Assembly (NCBI GenBank): GCA_963732365.1
Contig: CAVSZC010000004.1
Location: 186,001-250,000 of the forward strand
Origin: SR-FBR-E99 sp963732365
GTDB lineage: Bacteria; Bacteroidota; Bacteroidia; Bacteroidales; VadinHA17
Reading direction: 5' to 3'
Length of the DNA stretch: 64,000 nucleotides
Of this stretch, positions 45,199 through 54,932 are shown piece after piece. The position numbers were made by a program, and so were the translations under genes. Positions within the stretch are counted from its first letter, which is position 1. Each line of letters begins with the position of its first letter. The notes under the pieces were generated by a model. That model was not told the DNA's origin. It did not search any database and worked only from the letters and a program-made list of their open reading frames with translations.

Positions 45199-45780
45199 TT
45201 ATAAGAGTTTCAGCGCCTTTCTCACTATCTCCTCCACCGGGAGTGTCCTGTTCTCCTTCAGGAGGTTATCAATCACCTTCACTGCGCTGCTCCTGGCAAA
45301 GCCAAGCATCACTAATGCAGATAACGATTCTTCGCGCGCTGTATTGTCGGAAAATGCAATTATTTCGCCGGAACCGGCATGTTTTCCTACTTTATCTTTA
45401 AGATCAACAATTATCCTCTGTGCTGTCTTTAATCCTATCCCTTTTACTGACTTGAGGGTGTTTACATCAGCTTCGGTTATTGCCTCCCGCAGATCAGCCG
45501 GTTTAAGTGATGAGAGCATTATGCGGGCTGTATTGGCACCCACGCCTGAAACGGTTATCAGCAGCCTGAAGAGTTCACGCTCCTCAGCTTCGGCAAAGCC
45601 GTACAGCAGGTGCGCATCTTCTCTTATGGCTTCGTGGACAAGTATCTTGCACCCGGTCGCCTTGTCAAGGGCTGCATATGTGTTCAGGGAGATGTTTAAG
45701 CTGTAGCCGATCCCATTGTTCTCGACAATGACAAAGGCAGGATTCAGTTCGGTAATTGTTCCTGTTATATAGTCAATCAT
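45199..45780 (-). CDS. ruvA: Holliday junction DNA helicase subunit RuvA
   Basis: Tetrameric junction-binding protein of the RuvABC system, 193 residues. Domain I is the N-terminal barrel (MIDYITGTITELNPAFVIVENNGIGY). Domain II carries two helix-hairpin-helix motifs (ISGVGANTARIML-like and VKGIGLKTAQRIIVDLKDK). Domain III, the RuvB-contact helix bundle, is at the end. It overlaps pdxA by 4 bases and precedes sprA by 15 bases. Confidence 0.96.
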   Translation of the reverse strand: MIDYITGTITELNPAFVIVENNGIGYSLNISLNTYAALDKATGCKILVHEAIREDAHLLYGFAEAEERELFRLLITVSGVGANTARIMLSSLKPADLREAITEADVNTLKSVKGIGLKTAQRIIVDLKDKVGKHAGSGEIIAFSDNTAREESLSALVMLGFARSSAVKVIDNLLKENRTLPVEEIVRKALKLL

Positions 45781-46883
45781 GCTGTATGATCATAATTTTC
45801 AGTCTCAGGCGGAAGCTCATCCACGTGGTCAGCCTGAAACTCTATCTTCTGAGGCTGTAAAGGGTTGCGGCTTATTTCAGTATACATCTGCCTGTTGCGG
45901 AAGATGTCGCAGGCGGTATATATAGCCTGACGCATCGAATTACCTGATGCTTCGTTCTTTCCTGTAATGTCGTAGGCGGTACCGTGAACCGGGGAGGTCC
46001 TTATCACTGACAACCCGGCAGAAAAATTCACCCCCGTGTCAAATGCCAGTGCCTTGAAGGCACCCAGTCCCTGATCGTGATACATTGCCAGCACTGCATC
46101 GAATTTGCTGAAGTGTCCTGACCCGAAGAACCCGTCTGCAGAGAACGGTCCCAAAGCAAGGATACCCTCATCATTGGCCTTGGCTATTGTAGGAATGATG
46201 ATCTCCTGTTCTTCGGTTCCCAGCAGCCCTCCGTCACCGGCATGGGGGTTAAGGCTGAGAACAGCTATACGGGGTCCGCGCACGGCAAAATCCTGCAGCA
46301 GCGAACGGTTCAGCAGCTTAAGCTTTCGCATGATGAGCTGTGGTGTTATGGCACCGGCGACATCCCTGAGAGGAAGATGCTCAGTGACAAAACCCAGCTT
46401 CATACTCTCACATATCATCAGCATGAGAACATCTGAACCGTTGACCTTCGCCTTCAGGTAATCGGTATGCCCGGTAAAGGCAAACTTGTCAGACTGGATG
46501 TTATTCTTATCAATCGGACCGGTGACAAGCACATCTATCTTACCCTTTACAAGGTCATCGACAGCATGCTCCAGGGCAGCGAGAGAAGCTTCTCCAGCCT
46601 CACGCGTCGACTTGCCCATCTCGACGCGTACCTCGTCACCCAGGCAGTTGATTAAGTTAGGCTTCTTCGGATTGGCCTCCTCAGCGGAGCGAATAGAATT
46701 GAAAGTGAAATTTGTTACGTTGAGTACTTTGCGATGGTAAGCCGCAACCTTTGGCGAGCCATAGACGACAGGCACACAGAAATCATGTAGCAGAGGGTCA
46801 GAGAGGGCCTTGATGATCACCTCATACCCGATACCGTTGATATCACCGTGTGTAATACCTGTTATTATCGGTTTTCTTTCCAT
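45777..46883 (-). CDS. pdxA: 4-hydroxythreonine-4-phosphate dehydrogenase
   Basis: NAD-dependent enzyme of the DXP-dependent pyridoxal phosphate route, 368 residues. Metal and substrate-binding segments FAFTGHTDYLK and MYHDQGLGAFKALAF are intact, and the N-terminal GITHGDINGIGYEVI is the PdxA signature. Its co-occurrence with dxr is notable, since DXP feeds both pathways, but the two genes are 4 kb apart. Divergent from mqnC. Confidence 0.96.
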   Translation of the reverse strand: MERKPIITGITHGDINGIGYEVIIKALSDPLLHDFCVPVVYGSPKVAAYHRKVLNVTNFTFNSIRSAEEANPKKPNLINCLGDEVRVEMGKSTREAGEASLAALEHAVDDLVKGKIDVLVTGPIDKNNIQSDKFAFTGHTDYLKAKVNGSDVLMLMICESMKLGFVTEHLPLRDVAGAITPQLIMRKLKLLNRSLLQDFAVRGPRIAVLSLNPHAGDGGLLGTEEQEIIIPTIAKANDEGILALGPFSADGFFGSGHFSKFDAVLAMYHDQGLGAFKALAFDTGVNFSAGLSVIRTSPVHGTAYDITGKNEASGNSMRQAIYTACDIFRNRQMYTEISRNPLQPQKIEFQADHVDELPPETENYDHTA

Positions 46884-46944
46884 TATGAATACGGTATGAT
46901 GAATGCGGAAACCCGCATTGATGGTTGTAAAGTTAATGAAATAA

Positions 46945-46976
46945 TTGAATGATATAGCTTTAAAATATTACCTTTG
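46945..46976 (+). promoter_or_regulatory. Promoter of mqnC
   Basis: TTG at 46945-46947, a 21-base spacer, TACCTTTG at 46969-46976: full consensus, 34 bases before the ATG. Confidence 0.8.
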
Positions 46977-47010
46977 CCCTCTCGCCTGACAATGCGCAGA
47001 GTATCATAAA

Positions 47011-48114
47011 ATGGCAGTCACAGATCATTTGTACATTAAGGCTTCAGAAGGTGTGAGGCTCACGCCGGCCGAGGCGCTTATCCTCTGGGAAGAGGCGCCT
47101 CTTTCGATGCTCATGTACCTTGCCGACCTCAGACGCAGGGGCATCCATAAAGGCGATGGTGTGGGGTGGATGATTGACCGTAATATTAATATTACAAACA
47201 TCTGCTTCTCTCAGTGCCGTTTCTGCAACTTCTGCCGCACCTCTAAAAGTGACGAGGCCTATGTGACCACAGACGCCGAGTATGACCGCAAGCTAGGTGA
47301 GCTTGTCGCCCTCGGGGGAGACCAGCTTCTGCTGCAGGGGGGGATGAATCCTGCACTTGACCTTGCATATTATGTCAGCCTCTTCAGCCGACTCAAGAAA
47401 CGGTGGCCGTCAATTAAGCTGCATGCCCTCGGTCCGCCAGAGGTGGTATATCTTGCCCGGGAAGGGAGAATGAGTTACCGTGAAGTGCTTGTGGCCCTTC
47501 ATGCTGCCGGACTAGACTCTCTTCCGGGTGCCGGAGCCGAGATACTCGTCGACAGGGTCAGGGAAATAGTCTCTCCGGCCAAGGCGACAGCCGAAGAGTG
47601 GCTTGGCGTGATGCGCGAGGCACACATCCTCAATCTGCCTACATCAGCTACGATGATGTTCGGTCACGCGGAGACGGTTGCCGAACGCATTGAACACCTG
47701 GTCCGCCTGCGCGACCTTCAGGATGAGAAGCCTGACGGCCATGACGGCTTCATCACGTTTATCCCGTGGCCATTCATGGATCGCGGAACACCCCTGGCGG
47801 AGAAATATGGCATACGCAGCAACGTGACCGCCGCAGAATACCTGAAGATCATAGCCATCAGCCGGCTGGTGCTTGACAACATACCGAACATACAGTCTTC
47901 GATCCTTACCGTCGGAGCAGAGACAGCAATGATCTCGCTGCATGCCGGCGCCAATGACCTGGGTTCGGTAATGATAGAGGAGAATGTGGTCAGCGCTGCG
48001 GGTGATCCATTCAGGACCAGTCCGGAAGAAATGAAACAGATCATAACGGAAGCCGGCTTCGCACCCGTGAGAAGAGACCAGCGCTACAGGCCATACGTGC
48101 CTGCCGGCAACTGA
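47011..48114 (+). CDS. mqnC: Cyclic dehypoxanthinylfutalosine synthase
   Basis: Radical-SAM enzyme of the futalosine pathway to menaquinone, 367 residues. The iron-sulfur motif CxxxCxxC lies in TNICFSQCRFCNFC (near residue 68). The family blocks LLQGGMNPALDLAYYVSLF and LHALGPPEVVYLA support MqnC over MqnE. The C-terminal region has WPFMDRGTPL and the NIQSSILTVG segment. It is a single gene with its own promoter; other mqn genes are not in the window. This implies anaerobic or microaerobic respiration with menaquinone. Confidence 0.9.
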   Translation: MAVTDHLYIKASEGVRLTPAEALILWEEAPLSMLMYLADLRRRGIHKGDGVGWMIDRNINITNICFSQCRFCNFCRTSKSDEAYVTTDAEYDRKLGELVALGGDQLLLQGGMNPALDLAYYVSLFSRLKKRWPSIKLHALGPPEVVYLAREGRMSYREVLVALHAAGLDSLPGAGAEILVDRVREIVSPAKATAEEWLGVMREAHILNLPTSATMMFGHAETVAERIEHLVRLRDLQDEKPDGHDGFITFIPWPFMDRGTPLAEKYGIRSNVTAAEYLKIIAISRLVLDNIPNIQSSILTVGAETAMISLHAGANDLGSVMIEENVVSAAGDPFRTSPEEMKQIITEAGFAPVRRDQRYRPYVPAGN

Positions 48115-48122
48115 TCTTGCGT

Positions 48123-49106
48123 TCAGGAGCTCTTCCTGACGGTATACATCAGCGTCTCGACCTGCCTGAGAAGCTCTCTCTTGTCATCGCGGGGCGCATA
48201 TACGAAACCGGTGACAATAACAGCGCGTGATGTCTCAGGGTCAATGAAAGCATAGGTGATGAATGGACCCCCCATATAGCCTCCCTCGAGTGTCCACAGT
48301 CCGCGCATCTCAATATATTCAATGTCATTGCGCCTGAACGAGCGGCAGGTGGCAGGCACCCGCTTCTCGATGATCATATAGGACTGGCCGTCGGGCCCCT
48401 TCACCTCTGCCGATGTTACTTTTTCTGTTATGTCTGCAAGCTCAATGCACCCTATGACTGATATTATCCGGTCACTGAAGGAGACTATCACCGACTGCGT
48501 CGTAGAAGGTGTCTCGGCTGATATCATCATTCTTCCCTCGCGGTTGAAATCACTCCTGTAGCCCGCCGGCATAATGATCTCATAACTCCCGCTGCCGGAG
48601 GTGACAATGCTTTTATTCTTTCCGGCCGAGTTCTTCAGCCATGCCGTAAGCCTCTCGCGCTCAGCATCATTTATGCGCTGACGGATGGCTGAGGCATTTT
48701 CGCTTGCTATCTTTCTCAGGCTCAGTGAGTCAGGAGCTGTCAGGCTGATGACCAGTTGCGTCTCAGCCCACCTGTTCCGTGTGTAAGTGACTGAAGGCTC
48801 TGCAGCCGTCATGTCAATATGCGCAATAATGATATTGCGGTGCGACAGGAATATCTCACGGAACCCTTCGGGATTCACGTGAAGGAGCTCGAATGCCGGC
48901 TCGGGCTGAGGAAGCCCCACCAGTACGGCTGCAACCTCATCCCTGATGGTCTTGCCTGTCTCCCCCATCCAGAGTGCCCTGTCTATCACCACCAGTACCT
49001 CACCGCTTGCCCCTGTTACATTGGGGAGTGTCCTGGTAAGCGACGAGTCTCCGCATGATGACACCACCGTCATTGCCATAAGACCAAAAAACGAAAGAAG
49101 CCTCAT
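48123..49106 (-). CDS. DUF4837-family lipoprotein
   Basis: A Bacteroidetes-specific lipoprotein of 327 residues. I start it at 49106 (MRLLSFFGLMAMTVVSSCGDSS), giving a signal peptide with lipobox VSSCG; the upstream in-frame start at 49145 lies in a terminator. Conserved-looking blocks are SGEVLVVIDRALWMGETGKTIRDE and RGLWTLEGGYMGGPFITYAFID. The function is unknown. The stop is 8 bases from the convergent mqnC stop. Confidence 0.8.
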   Translation of the reverse strand: MRLLSFFGLMAMTVVSSCGDSSLTRTLPNVTGASGEVLVVIDRALWMGETGKTIRDEVAAVLVGLPQPEPAFELLHVNPEGFREIFLSHRNIIIAHIDMTAAEPSVTYTRNRWAETQLVISLTAPDSLSLRKIASENASAIRQRINDAERERLTAWLKNSAGKNKSIVTSGSGSYEIIMPAGYRSDFNREGRMMISAETPSTTQSVIVSFSDRIISVIGCIELADITEKVTSAEVKGPDGQSYMIIEKRVPATCRSFRRNDIEYIEMRGLWTLEGGYMGGPFITYAFIDPETSRAVIVTGFVYAPRDDKRELLRQVETLMYTVRKSS

Positions 49107-49116
49107 AACTTTATTT

Positions 49117-49152
49117 TCTTTGAAATAAAAAGCCTGCACTCGCATGCAGGCT
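49117..49152 (-). terminator. Terminator of tatA
   Basis: AGCCTGCA (49131-49138) and TGCAGGCT (49145-49152), followed on the minus strand by TTTTATTT. It sits 21 bases after the tatA stop and before the DUF4837 gene. Confidence 0.8.
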
Positions 49153-49173
49153 CAGTCTATAGACAAGATGACA

Positions 49174-49350
49174 TTATTTATCTGCTCCGAGGCCTTTATT
49201 GGCATCACTGTTATCAGTGTCCTTGGCTTTCTTGAACTCCTTCAGCCCCTGACCTATGCCTTTCATCAGTTCAGGTATCTTACGTCCGCCAAAAAGCAAC
49301 ACTACGATCACAAGTATCAGGATTATTTCAAGAGGTCCTATCTTTCCCAT
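49174..49350 (-). CDS. tatA: Twin-arginine translocase subunit TatA
   Basis: A 58-residue gene, too short for common length cut-offs. It starts MGKIGPLEIILILVIVVLLF, a single membrane helix, then GGRKIPELMKGIGQGLKEFKKA, the TatA hinge and amphipathic helix with the FGG-KIPEL signature. A short polar tail follows. TatA forms the protein-conducting assembly of the Tat pathway; tatC is not seen nearby. A possible -7 element TACATTTG (minus, 49372-49379) lies upstream, without a well-placed TTG. Confidence 0.93.
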   Translation of the reverse strand: MGKIGPLEIILILVIVVLLFGGRKIPELMKGIGQGLKEFKKAKDTDNSDANKGLGADK

Positions 49351-49417
49351 GGTTGTGAGTATTTATTTATGCAAATGTACAAAATGTTTGTCAAAGGTTT
49401 AAAATATCAGTCGATAA

Positions 49418-50743
49418 TCATTTCCTGATTAGCCTGAGTATGTCATTCCCGTTGGCAAATATGAGCAGCGCAAGAAGAATGATCATGCCGGTTATCTGGG
49501 CATACTCGAGGAACTTGTCGCTCGGTTTCCTTCCTGTCACAACCTCATATATCAGGAACATCACATGGCCACCGTCAAGTGCCGGAATGGGAAGGATATT
49601 CATCACGGCGAGAATCAGAGAAAGGAAGGCGGTGAGGTTCCAGAACGACTGCCAGTTCCATACCCCGGGGAAAATACTTCCTATGGTTATGAATCCACCG
49701 AGTGATTCATATCCCTTTGTCTCCCTTGAAAAGATGAGCTTGAACTGCTTCAGGTAATCGCTTGTGATCTTGAATCCCTTTGCCACCCCGGCAGGGATGG
49801 CCTCGAAGAAGTTGTAGTGCTTTGTATTGAACTCGAAGATATCCGACGGTTCCCTGTAAATACCGAGGATCCCCTCTTCAGAGGCAGTGACCCGGAAATC
49901 GATCAGCTCCTCTCCCCTTTTGACTGTTACTTCGAGAGGATTTCCCCTGTTGGCAGCGATGTACCCCTGGAACTCGTCATACCATTCGAAGCGGATGCTG
50001 TCAAGAGCTATCACCTCGTCGCCCGTAGCAAGCCCTGCAGCCCGTGAAGGCGATTCCTTGGCAAATTCCGAGATCACAAACGGCCCGAAGGGTATCCTGG
50101 CATCGATGACATCGGTGTTCTTAAGGAGAAGAGGGATGAACTCACGACCTACAGGAACATCGACTATCTCTCCCTGTCTGTCAACTGTAATGACCTTCCT
50201 GTCATTAAGTATGATGTCGGGTATGATTGAATAGAAATTGTCAACGGGCTCACCGTCAAGGGATAATATTTTATCTCCGTTGCGCAGCCCCATGGCATAC
50301 CCTGTCGAGTCTGTCAGGATACCGTATTTTACATTTGCCGCGGGAAGATATGTCTCACCCCAGAAGCTGAGCACGGCTACATAAATGATCATTGCGAAGA
50401 TGAAATTGAAGACCACTCCTCCCAGCATTATAAGGAGGCGCTGCCATGAAGGCTTTGACCTGAATTCGTAAGGCTGCGGAGGCAGTTTCATCTGCTCGCG
50501 GTCCATCGACTCATCTATCATCCCTGAGATCTTGACATAACCGCCGAGTGGTATCATCCCGATCCCGTATTCCGTATCGCCTATCTTGCGTTTGATGATA
50601 GCCCATGGCCAGTCGAAGAAGAGAAAAAACTTCTCGACCCGTGTCTTGAAAATTCGGGCAAACAGGAAGTGTCCGCACTCATGAATGATTACCAGTATTG
50701 AAAGTGCCAGTATCAGCTGGATGATTTTGATCAGAACTGTCAT
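49418..50743 (-). CDS. rseP: Site-2 protease RseP (RIP metalloprotease)
   Basis: Intramembrane zinc protease of 441 residues. The HExxH site is HECGH in the first membrane helix (near residue 22), and the third ligand is in NILPIPALDGGHVMF near the C-terminus. PDZ-like sequence lies between (GLATGDEVIALDSIRF). RseP cleaves anti-sigma factors and remnant signal peptides. Its start overlaps the dxr stop by 4 bases, so dxr-rseP are co-transcribed. Confidence 0.95.
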   Translation of the reverse strand: MTVLIKIIQLILALSILVIIHECGHFLFARIFKTRVEKFFLFFDWPWAIIKRKIGDTEYGIGMIPLGGYVKISGMIDESMDREQMKLPPQPYEFRSKPSWQRLLIMLGGVVFNFIFAMIIYVAVLSFWGETYLPAANVKYGILTDSTGYAMGLRNGDKILSLDGEPVDNFYSIIPDIILNDRKVITVDRQGEIVDVPVGREFIPLLLKNTDVIDARIPFGPFVISEFAKESPSRAAGLATGDEVIALDSIRFEWYDEFQGYIAANRGNPLEVTVKRGEELIDFRVTASEEGILGIYREPSDIFEFNTKHYNFFEAIPAGVAKGFKITSDYLKQFKLIFSRETKGYESLGGFITIGSIFPGVWNWQSFWNLTAFLSLILAVMNILPIPALDGGHVMFLIYEVVTGRKPSDKFLEYAQITGMIILLALLIFANGNDILRLIRK

Positions 50744-51906
50744 TGTTTTGGTGTTTTACTTATATATTCCGTTGCAAGGCTTCTGCTTCTGCTGTCAGTC
50801 TCCTCATAAGCAGTCATGGAGGCCTCGGTGCTGAGCATCGTTTTCTCAAGTACATATTCCACTGCGCCGGCTATACCCAGGAAGCCGAGTCTGCCATGCA
50901 GGAAGGCAGCGACGGCCACCTCGTTGGCAGCGTTGAGTGCGCAAGGCATGTTGCCCCCTGCGGTGAGGGCGGCGCGCGCCAGGGATAGGCTGCGGAAACG
51001 CTGTAAATCAGGCTCTTCGAACGTCAGGGAGCCTATCGCATGCAGTGAGGGGCGCGGAAGGTCAGTGACCACCCTCTCAGGGTATGTGAGGGCATAGATG
51101 ATAGGCATCCTCATGTCAGGCATACCCATCTGAGCCTTCATCGACCCGTCGGTGAACTGAACCATCGAATGTATTATTGACTGCGGATGAATGATGACAT
51201 CAATCTTCTCTTCCGTAAGACCGAAGAGCCAGTGGGCTTCTATCACCTCCAGCCCCTTGTTCATCATCGTGGCCGAGTCGATTGTTATCTTGCTTCCCAT
51301 GCTCCAGTTGGGGTGTCGCAGAGCTTCTCCCGGAGATACATGTATAAGCCTACCGGCCGGCGTGTTGCGGAACGGCCCGCCCGATGCGGTGAGAATGATC
51401 CTCTCCACCGAGTTTTTTGGCTCACCGTTGATGCACTGCATTATTGCAGAGTGTTCTGAGTCGACGGGCAACAGCCGGCTGCCCGTAACCGATGCCGTCT
51501 TTGTTATCATCTCACCGGCGACCACCAGTGTCTCCTTGTTGGCAAGTGCCACCTCCCGGCCTGCAGCCACGGCAGCAGCGGTGGGGCGCAGCCCGGCAAA
51601 CCCTACCATGGCTGCAACGACGGTATCGATACCCTCTGATGTGGCAACCGTATCAAAGGCATCACGCCCTGCCAGCACCTCAATACCAAGCCCTGCAAGG
51701 CCATCCCTTAGCCTGCTGTAATGTGCTTCATGGCCGATGACAACCGTTGATGGCCTGAACCGCCTGGCCTGCTCAATCAGAAGATCAGCATTGCTCCATG
51801 CTGTCAGTGCTGCCACACTGAAGAGGTCAGGGTACCTCGACACTATCTCAAGCGTCTGAGTGCCTATCGATCCTGTCGAGCCAAGGATTGCCAGTCTTTT
51901 ATGCAT
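50740..51906 (-). CDS. dxr: 1-deoxy-D-xylulose-5-phosphate reductoisomerase
   Basis: Second enzyme of the MEP isoprenoid pathway, 388 residues. NADPH motif LGSTGSIGTQTLEI at residues 6-19. The active-site acidic and Ser/His segments are in PVDSEHSAIMQC, and ASGGPFRNTP and SMGSKITIDSATMMNKGLE are intact. The next gene upstream on this strand is the M23 envelope protein (14-base gap), and rseP follows. Confidence 0.97.
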   Translation of the reverse strand: MHKRLAILGSTGSIGTQTLEIVSRYPDLFSVAALTAWSNADLLIEQARRFRPSTVVIGHEAHYSRLRDGLAGLGIEVLAGRDAFDTVATSEGIDTVVAAMVGFAGLRPTAAAVAAGREVALANKETLVVAGEMITKTASVTGSRLLPVDSEHSAIMQCINGEPKNSVERIILTASGGPFRNTPAGRLIHVSPGEALRHPNWSMGSKITIDSATMMNKGLEVIEAHWLFGLTEEKIDVIIHPQSIIHSMVQFTDGSMKAQMGMPDMRMPIIYALTYPERVVTDLPRPSLHAIGSLTFEEPDLQRFRSLSLARAALTAGGNMPCALNAANEVAVAAFLHGRLGFLGIAGAVEYVLEKTMLSTEASMTAYEETDSRSRSLATEYISKTPKQ

Positions 51907-51920
51907 CTTACTGCCGGCGG

Positions 51921-52784
51921 TTAAAAGAATATATATTGGGTCGGATCAAGCGGCTCACCGTTATGCCACAGTTCAAAGTGGAGATGCGGACCGGAGGTAT
52001 ACAACTCGCCTGAATCACCTACAATAGCTATTGCCTCACCGGCCCATACCCTGTCGCCCGGCTCCTTCAGCAGCCTGGCGTTGTGCTTGTAAACCGAAAC
52101 AATGTTGTGGCTGTGCTGTATCATGATCACAAAACCGGTCTCCATGGTCCATCCGGTCATTATCACCGTACCGTCAAGGGTAGATGATACCACAGCCTTT
52201 GAAAGGGTTACGATATCGGTGGCATAATGCCGTGTGCGAGGATCAAAGTTACCGGACACTATCCCTTTTACCGGAGGGAAAAAATGAATGTTAGCCAGGC
52301 TGGTTCCACGCTCCGGCCCGCCTGCCGATTGTGTCACGTTGTACTGCTCCTCCTGTTCTATCCTCGATCTCATCACAGAGTCTTCAGCCGATCGCTGGAA
52401 GACGATGTTGCTGTAGTCACGGGTGCTATCTCTCATGGCCACCCTGTCAATGGGCTGTCTGCCAGAGATGACGCTGTTCAGATCCTGAAAATATTTGTCC
52501 CTGATCTCAAGTTCATGTTCAAGCGAGTCGAGCATCAGGGCATTCATGATGATCGTCCGTCGCAGTGTCACATCGGGGTAGCCGGGGATGAACTCACGAA
52601 GGTTGGTGAAGGCAATGAGTGAGGTAGTGAGGCTGATAATGAAGAATATCGCCACTGAAAGAGCGAGAAAAGCGGCTGATTTGGAAAGACGAACACGCCA
52701 CACCTCCTCATAGGTGGTGTCATTGAATATGGCGAAGCGGAACTTGTCACGCCAGCTGCTTCTCTTTTTATCGTTATTGGCCAT
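51921..52784 (-). CDS. Membrane-anchored M23 peptidase-like protein
   Basis: A 287-residue envelope protein. I prefer the Met at 52784 (MANNDKKRSSWRDKF) over an upstream Met at 52808. One membrane helix is at about residues 28-52, followed by a coiled-coil region. The C-terminal LytM domain has HYATDI as first zinc motif and SGPHLHFELW as the second, so all zinc ligands are present, unlike the first M23 protein of the window. Likely a cell-wall hydrolase or amidase activator in division or growth. Confidence 0.88.
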   Translation of the reverse strand: MANNDKKRSSWRDKFRFAIFNDTTYEEVWRVRLSKSAAFLALSVAIFFIISLTTSLIAFTNLREFIPGYPDVTLRRTIIMNALMLDSLEHELEIRDKYFQDLNSVISGRQPIDRVAMRDSTRDYSNIVFQRSAEDSVMRSRIEQEEQYNVTQSAGGPERGTSLANIHFFPPVKGIVSGNFDPRTRHYATDIVTLSKAVVSSTLDGTVIMTGWTMETGFVIMIQHSHNIVSVYKHNARLLKEPGDRVWAGEAIAIVGDSGELYTSGPHLHFELWHNGEPLDPTQYIFF

Positions 52785-52857
52785 CTCTATGTGCTTCAGA
52801 GGGCACAAAGATAGTAATCATGTTGAATGGTTGAGAGGTTGAAGTATTGAAATATGC

Positions 52858-54723
52858 CTACCAACCGATTCCATAGTCCTCCCCGAAGTTGCTTGAACCA
52901 CCCCAGAAGGTGCCGTGCTGATGGTCAAATCCGATTGCATTCACCGGACCGCTGGTCCGCTCCTGGAACGATAGCCTGTAGCCCATCCCGGTAAGCTCTT
53001 TCCTCACCCACTGGGGCATGCTGTTGTTGAGCACCAGGCCACCGGCCACCTTCTCGTGATCGCCAAAGCTTGAGTACATCTGCAGCGTCTTGAATGAGGG
53101 TGCCTCACAGGCTTCCTGTATTGTCATACCGAATTCGACAACATTCAGGAAGAACTGCAGCAGCAGTTGATCCTGCTCGTCGCCACCCTGTTTTGCAAAG
53201 GCGAGGAACGGCTTGCCGTCCTTCATGGCGAGAGTGGGTGTGAGTGTCACGCGCGGCTGTTTGCCCGGTTCAACCACATTGAATGGGTTCTCCTTCTCGT
53301 CAAGCACGAAGGCCTGCATTCTCTGACTCATCCCCACACCGGTGTTTCCTGCGATGCATGCAGGTATCCATCCGCCGCTGGGTGTGACGGAGACAACCCA
53401 GCCCTCTTCGTCTGCCGCCTCTATTGATGTCGTTCCGGCAGTGAAGGAGTCAAGGAAACGTTCATAGGTCAATGGGTCATCGGAGGGATAGATGTTTCTT
53501 GCTGAGCTCTCCCATGAATTCAGCAGAGTCATGAATGGATTGGTTTTCCCCTCAAAGGGATAGGGGTCGCCGGGGCGGGCATCGGCATCATTGCGCTGAG
53601 CATCGATCAGTTTGCTCCTCTCTTTTGAATACTCCTTTGACAGAAGTCCCTTCATCGGCTCCTCGGGCGGGAAGGCAGGGTCGCCGTAATAAAAGTCGCG
53701 GTCGGCAAAGGCAAGGTTCATTGCCTGGTAAAGGGTGTGGATGTACTGGGTTGAGTTATAGCCCATGCTCTTCAGGTCATAGTTCTCAAGTATGTTGAGT
53801 GTCTGCAGCATCACGGGCCCCTGGGTCCACTGCTGCAGCTTGTATACCTCAATCCCCTTATATGTTGTCATCAGCGGCTCTTCAATCTTCACCTTCCATG
53901 AGGCAAGGTCTTCTTCCGTCACCAGTCCTCCCTGCTCGCGGCTGCCTCTTACGAACTCCTTAGCTATGTCACCTTTGTAAAAGCGGTCGTACGCTGCGTA
54001 GATGGCCTCTTTTCTCGAAAGACGCTTTTTAAGAGCCTGCTGTTCGGCCTCCACCAGTTTGGTCAGTGTGGTGAGCAGGTCTGTCTGGACGAATATCTCT
54101 CCGGCTGACGGTGCTTCGCGTCTCTCTCCGGCATGAGGCAGGAAGACCTTTGAAGAGTATGGCCACTTCTTTATCCACTCCTTCTGTCTCTCTATCGAGT
54201 TGGCTGTCTGAGCCTCGATGGCATAGCCTGCTGCCATCTGCATCGCAGGAGCCAGCACCTCTTTAAGGCTCATGGTGCCATATTCGGCAAGCATGGTCAT
54301 CAGTCCCCCGGGTGTGCCGGGTGTCACTGCGGCCAGAGGGCCGTACTCGGGGGGGTATTTCATCCCCTGCGCCTTGTAGAACTCAGCGGTGGCTCCTGTG
54401 GGTGCGACGCCGAGGGCGTTGATTGCTATAACCTTTTTTGTATTCGGGTTATAAATGAGGGCCTGTGTCTCGCCTCCCCAGCTGAGGACGTCCCACATGG
54501 TGCATGTGGCTGCCAGCATGGCGCAGGCGGCGTCGACGGCGTTGCCGCCCTTGCTGAAAATCATTGCCCCGGCTGTTGCTGCCATGGGTTTGCCTGTGAC
54601 AGCCATCCAGTGGCTGCCGTGCAGCGGCGGCTTCTGGGTGGTGACAGGGAACGTGTTGAATGACTGTGCATGTGACATGACGTATATGCTTAACAGACTG
54701 ATAATGAAAATGATTCGCTTCAT
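52858..54723 (-). CDS. Gamma-glutamyltransferase-family protein
   Basis: Exported Ntn-hydrolase-fold protein of 621 residues (signal peptide about 1-19, ending SHAQS). N-terminal blocks GGNAVDAACAMLAATCTMWDVLSWGG and TPGTPGGLMTMLAEYG fit GGT. The autoprocessing and nucleophile site is normally TTHxS; here it reads GTTSIEAADEEGWVVSVT with Thr431-Thr432-Ser433. The nucleophile Thr is kept but the following His is Ser. The substrate may therefore differ from glutathione. No neighbours suggest a pathway. Confidence 0.85.
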   Translation of the reverse strand: MKRIIFIISLLSIYVMSHAQSFNTFPVTTQKPPLHGSHWMAVTGKPMAATAGAMIFSKGGNAVDAACAMLAATCTMWDVLSWGGETQALIYNPNTKKVIAINALGVAPTGATAEFYKAQGMKYPPEYGPLAAVTPGTPGGLMTMLAEYGTMSLKEVLAPAMQMAAGYAIEAQTANSIERQKEWIKKWPYSSKVFLPHAGERREAPSAGEIFVQTDLLTTLTKLVEAEQQALKKRLSRKEAIYAAYDRFYKGDIAKEFVRGSREQGGLVTEEDLASWKVKIEEPLMTTYKGIEVYKLQQWTQGPVMLQTLNILENYDLKSMGYNSTQYIHTLYQAMNLAFADRDFYYGDPAFPPEEPMKGLLSKEYSKERSKLIDAQRNDADARPGDPYPFEGKTNPFMTLLNSWESSARNIYPSDDPLTYERFLDSFTAGTTSIEAADEEGWVVSVTPSGGWIPACIAGNTGVGMSQRMQAFVLDEKENPFNVVEPGKQPRVTLTPTLAMKDGKPFLAFAKQGGDEQDQLLLQFFLNVVEFGMTIQEACEAPSFKTLQMYSSFGDHEKVAGGLVLNNSMPQWVRKELTGMGYRLSFQERTSGPVNAIGFDHQHGTFWGGSSNFGEDYGIGW

Positions 54724-54893
54724 GATTTTTCTCTTTGATCATCCCGGAGCAATGATGCTTCGGTAGTGCCAATTTCGGAAATTATAGTGAGTAATATCTC
54801 ATTTTTCTCACAAAGGTGTTTTATAACAAGCAATGGTGAAATGCAAAAAGCCACTGTACTGATAGCTCAGCATCTTCATAATTCTCTTTTTTT

Positions 54894-54923
54894 TTGTTAT
54901 TAAGAATTTTGGTTGTATCTTTG
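54894..54923 (+). promoter_or_regulatory. Promoter of tRNA-fMet
   Basis: TTG at 54894-54896, a 19-base spacer, TATCTTTG at 54916-54923. The tRNA begins 10 bases later. Confidence 0.85.
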
Positions 54924-54932
54924 CGGTCAGAT

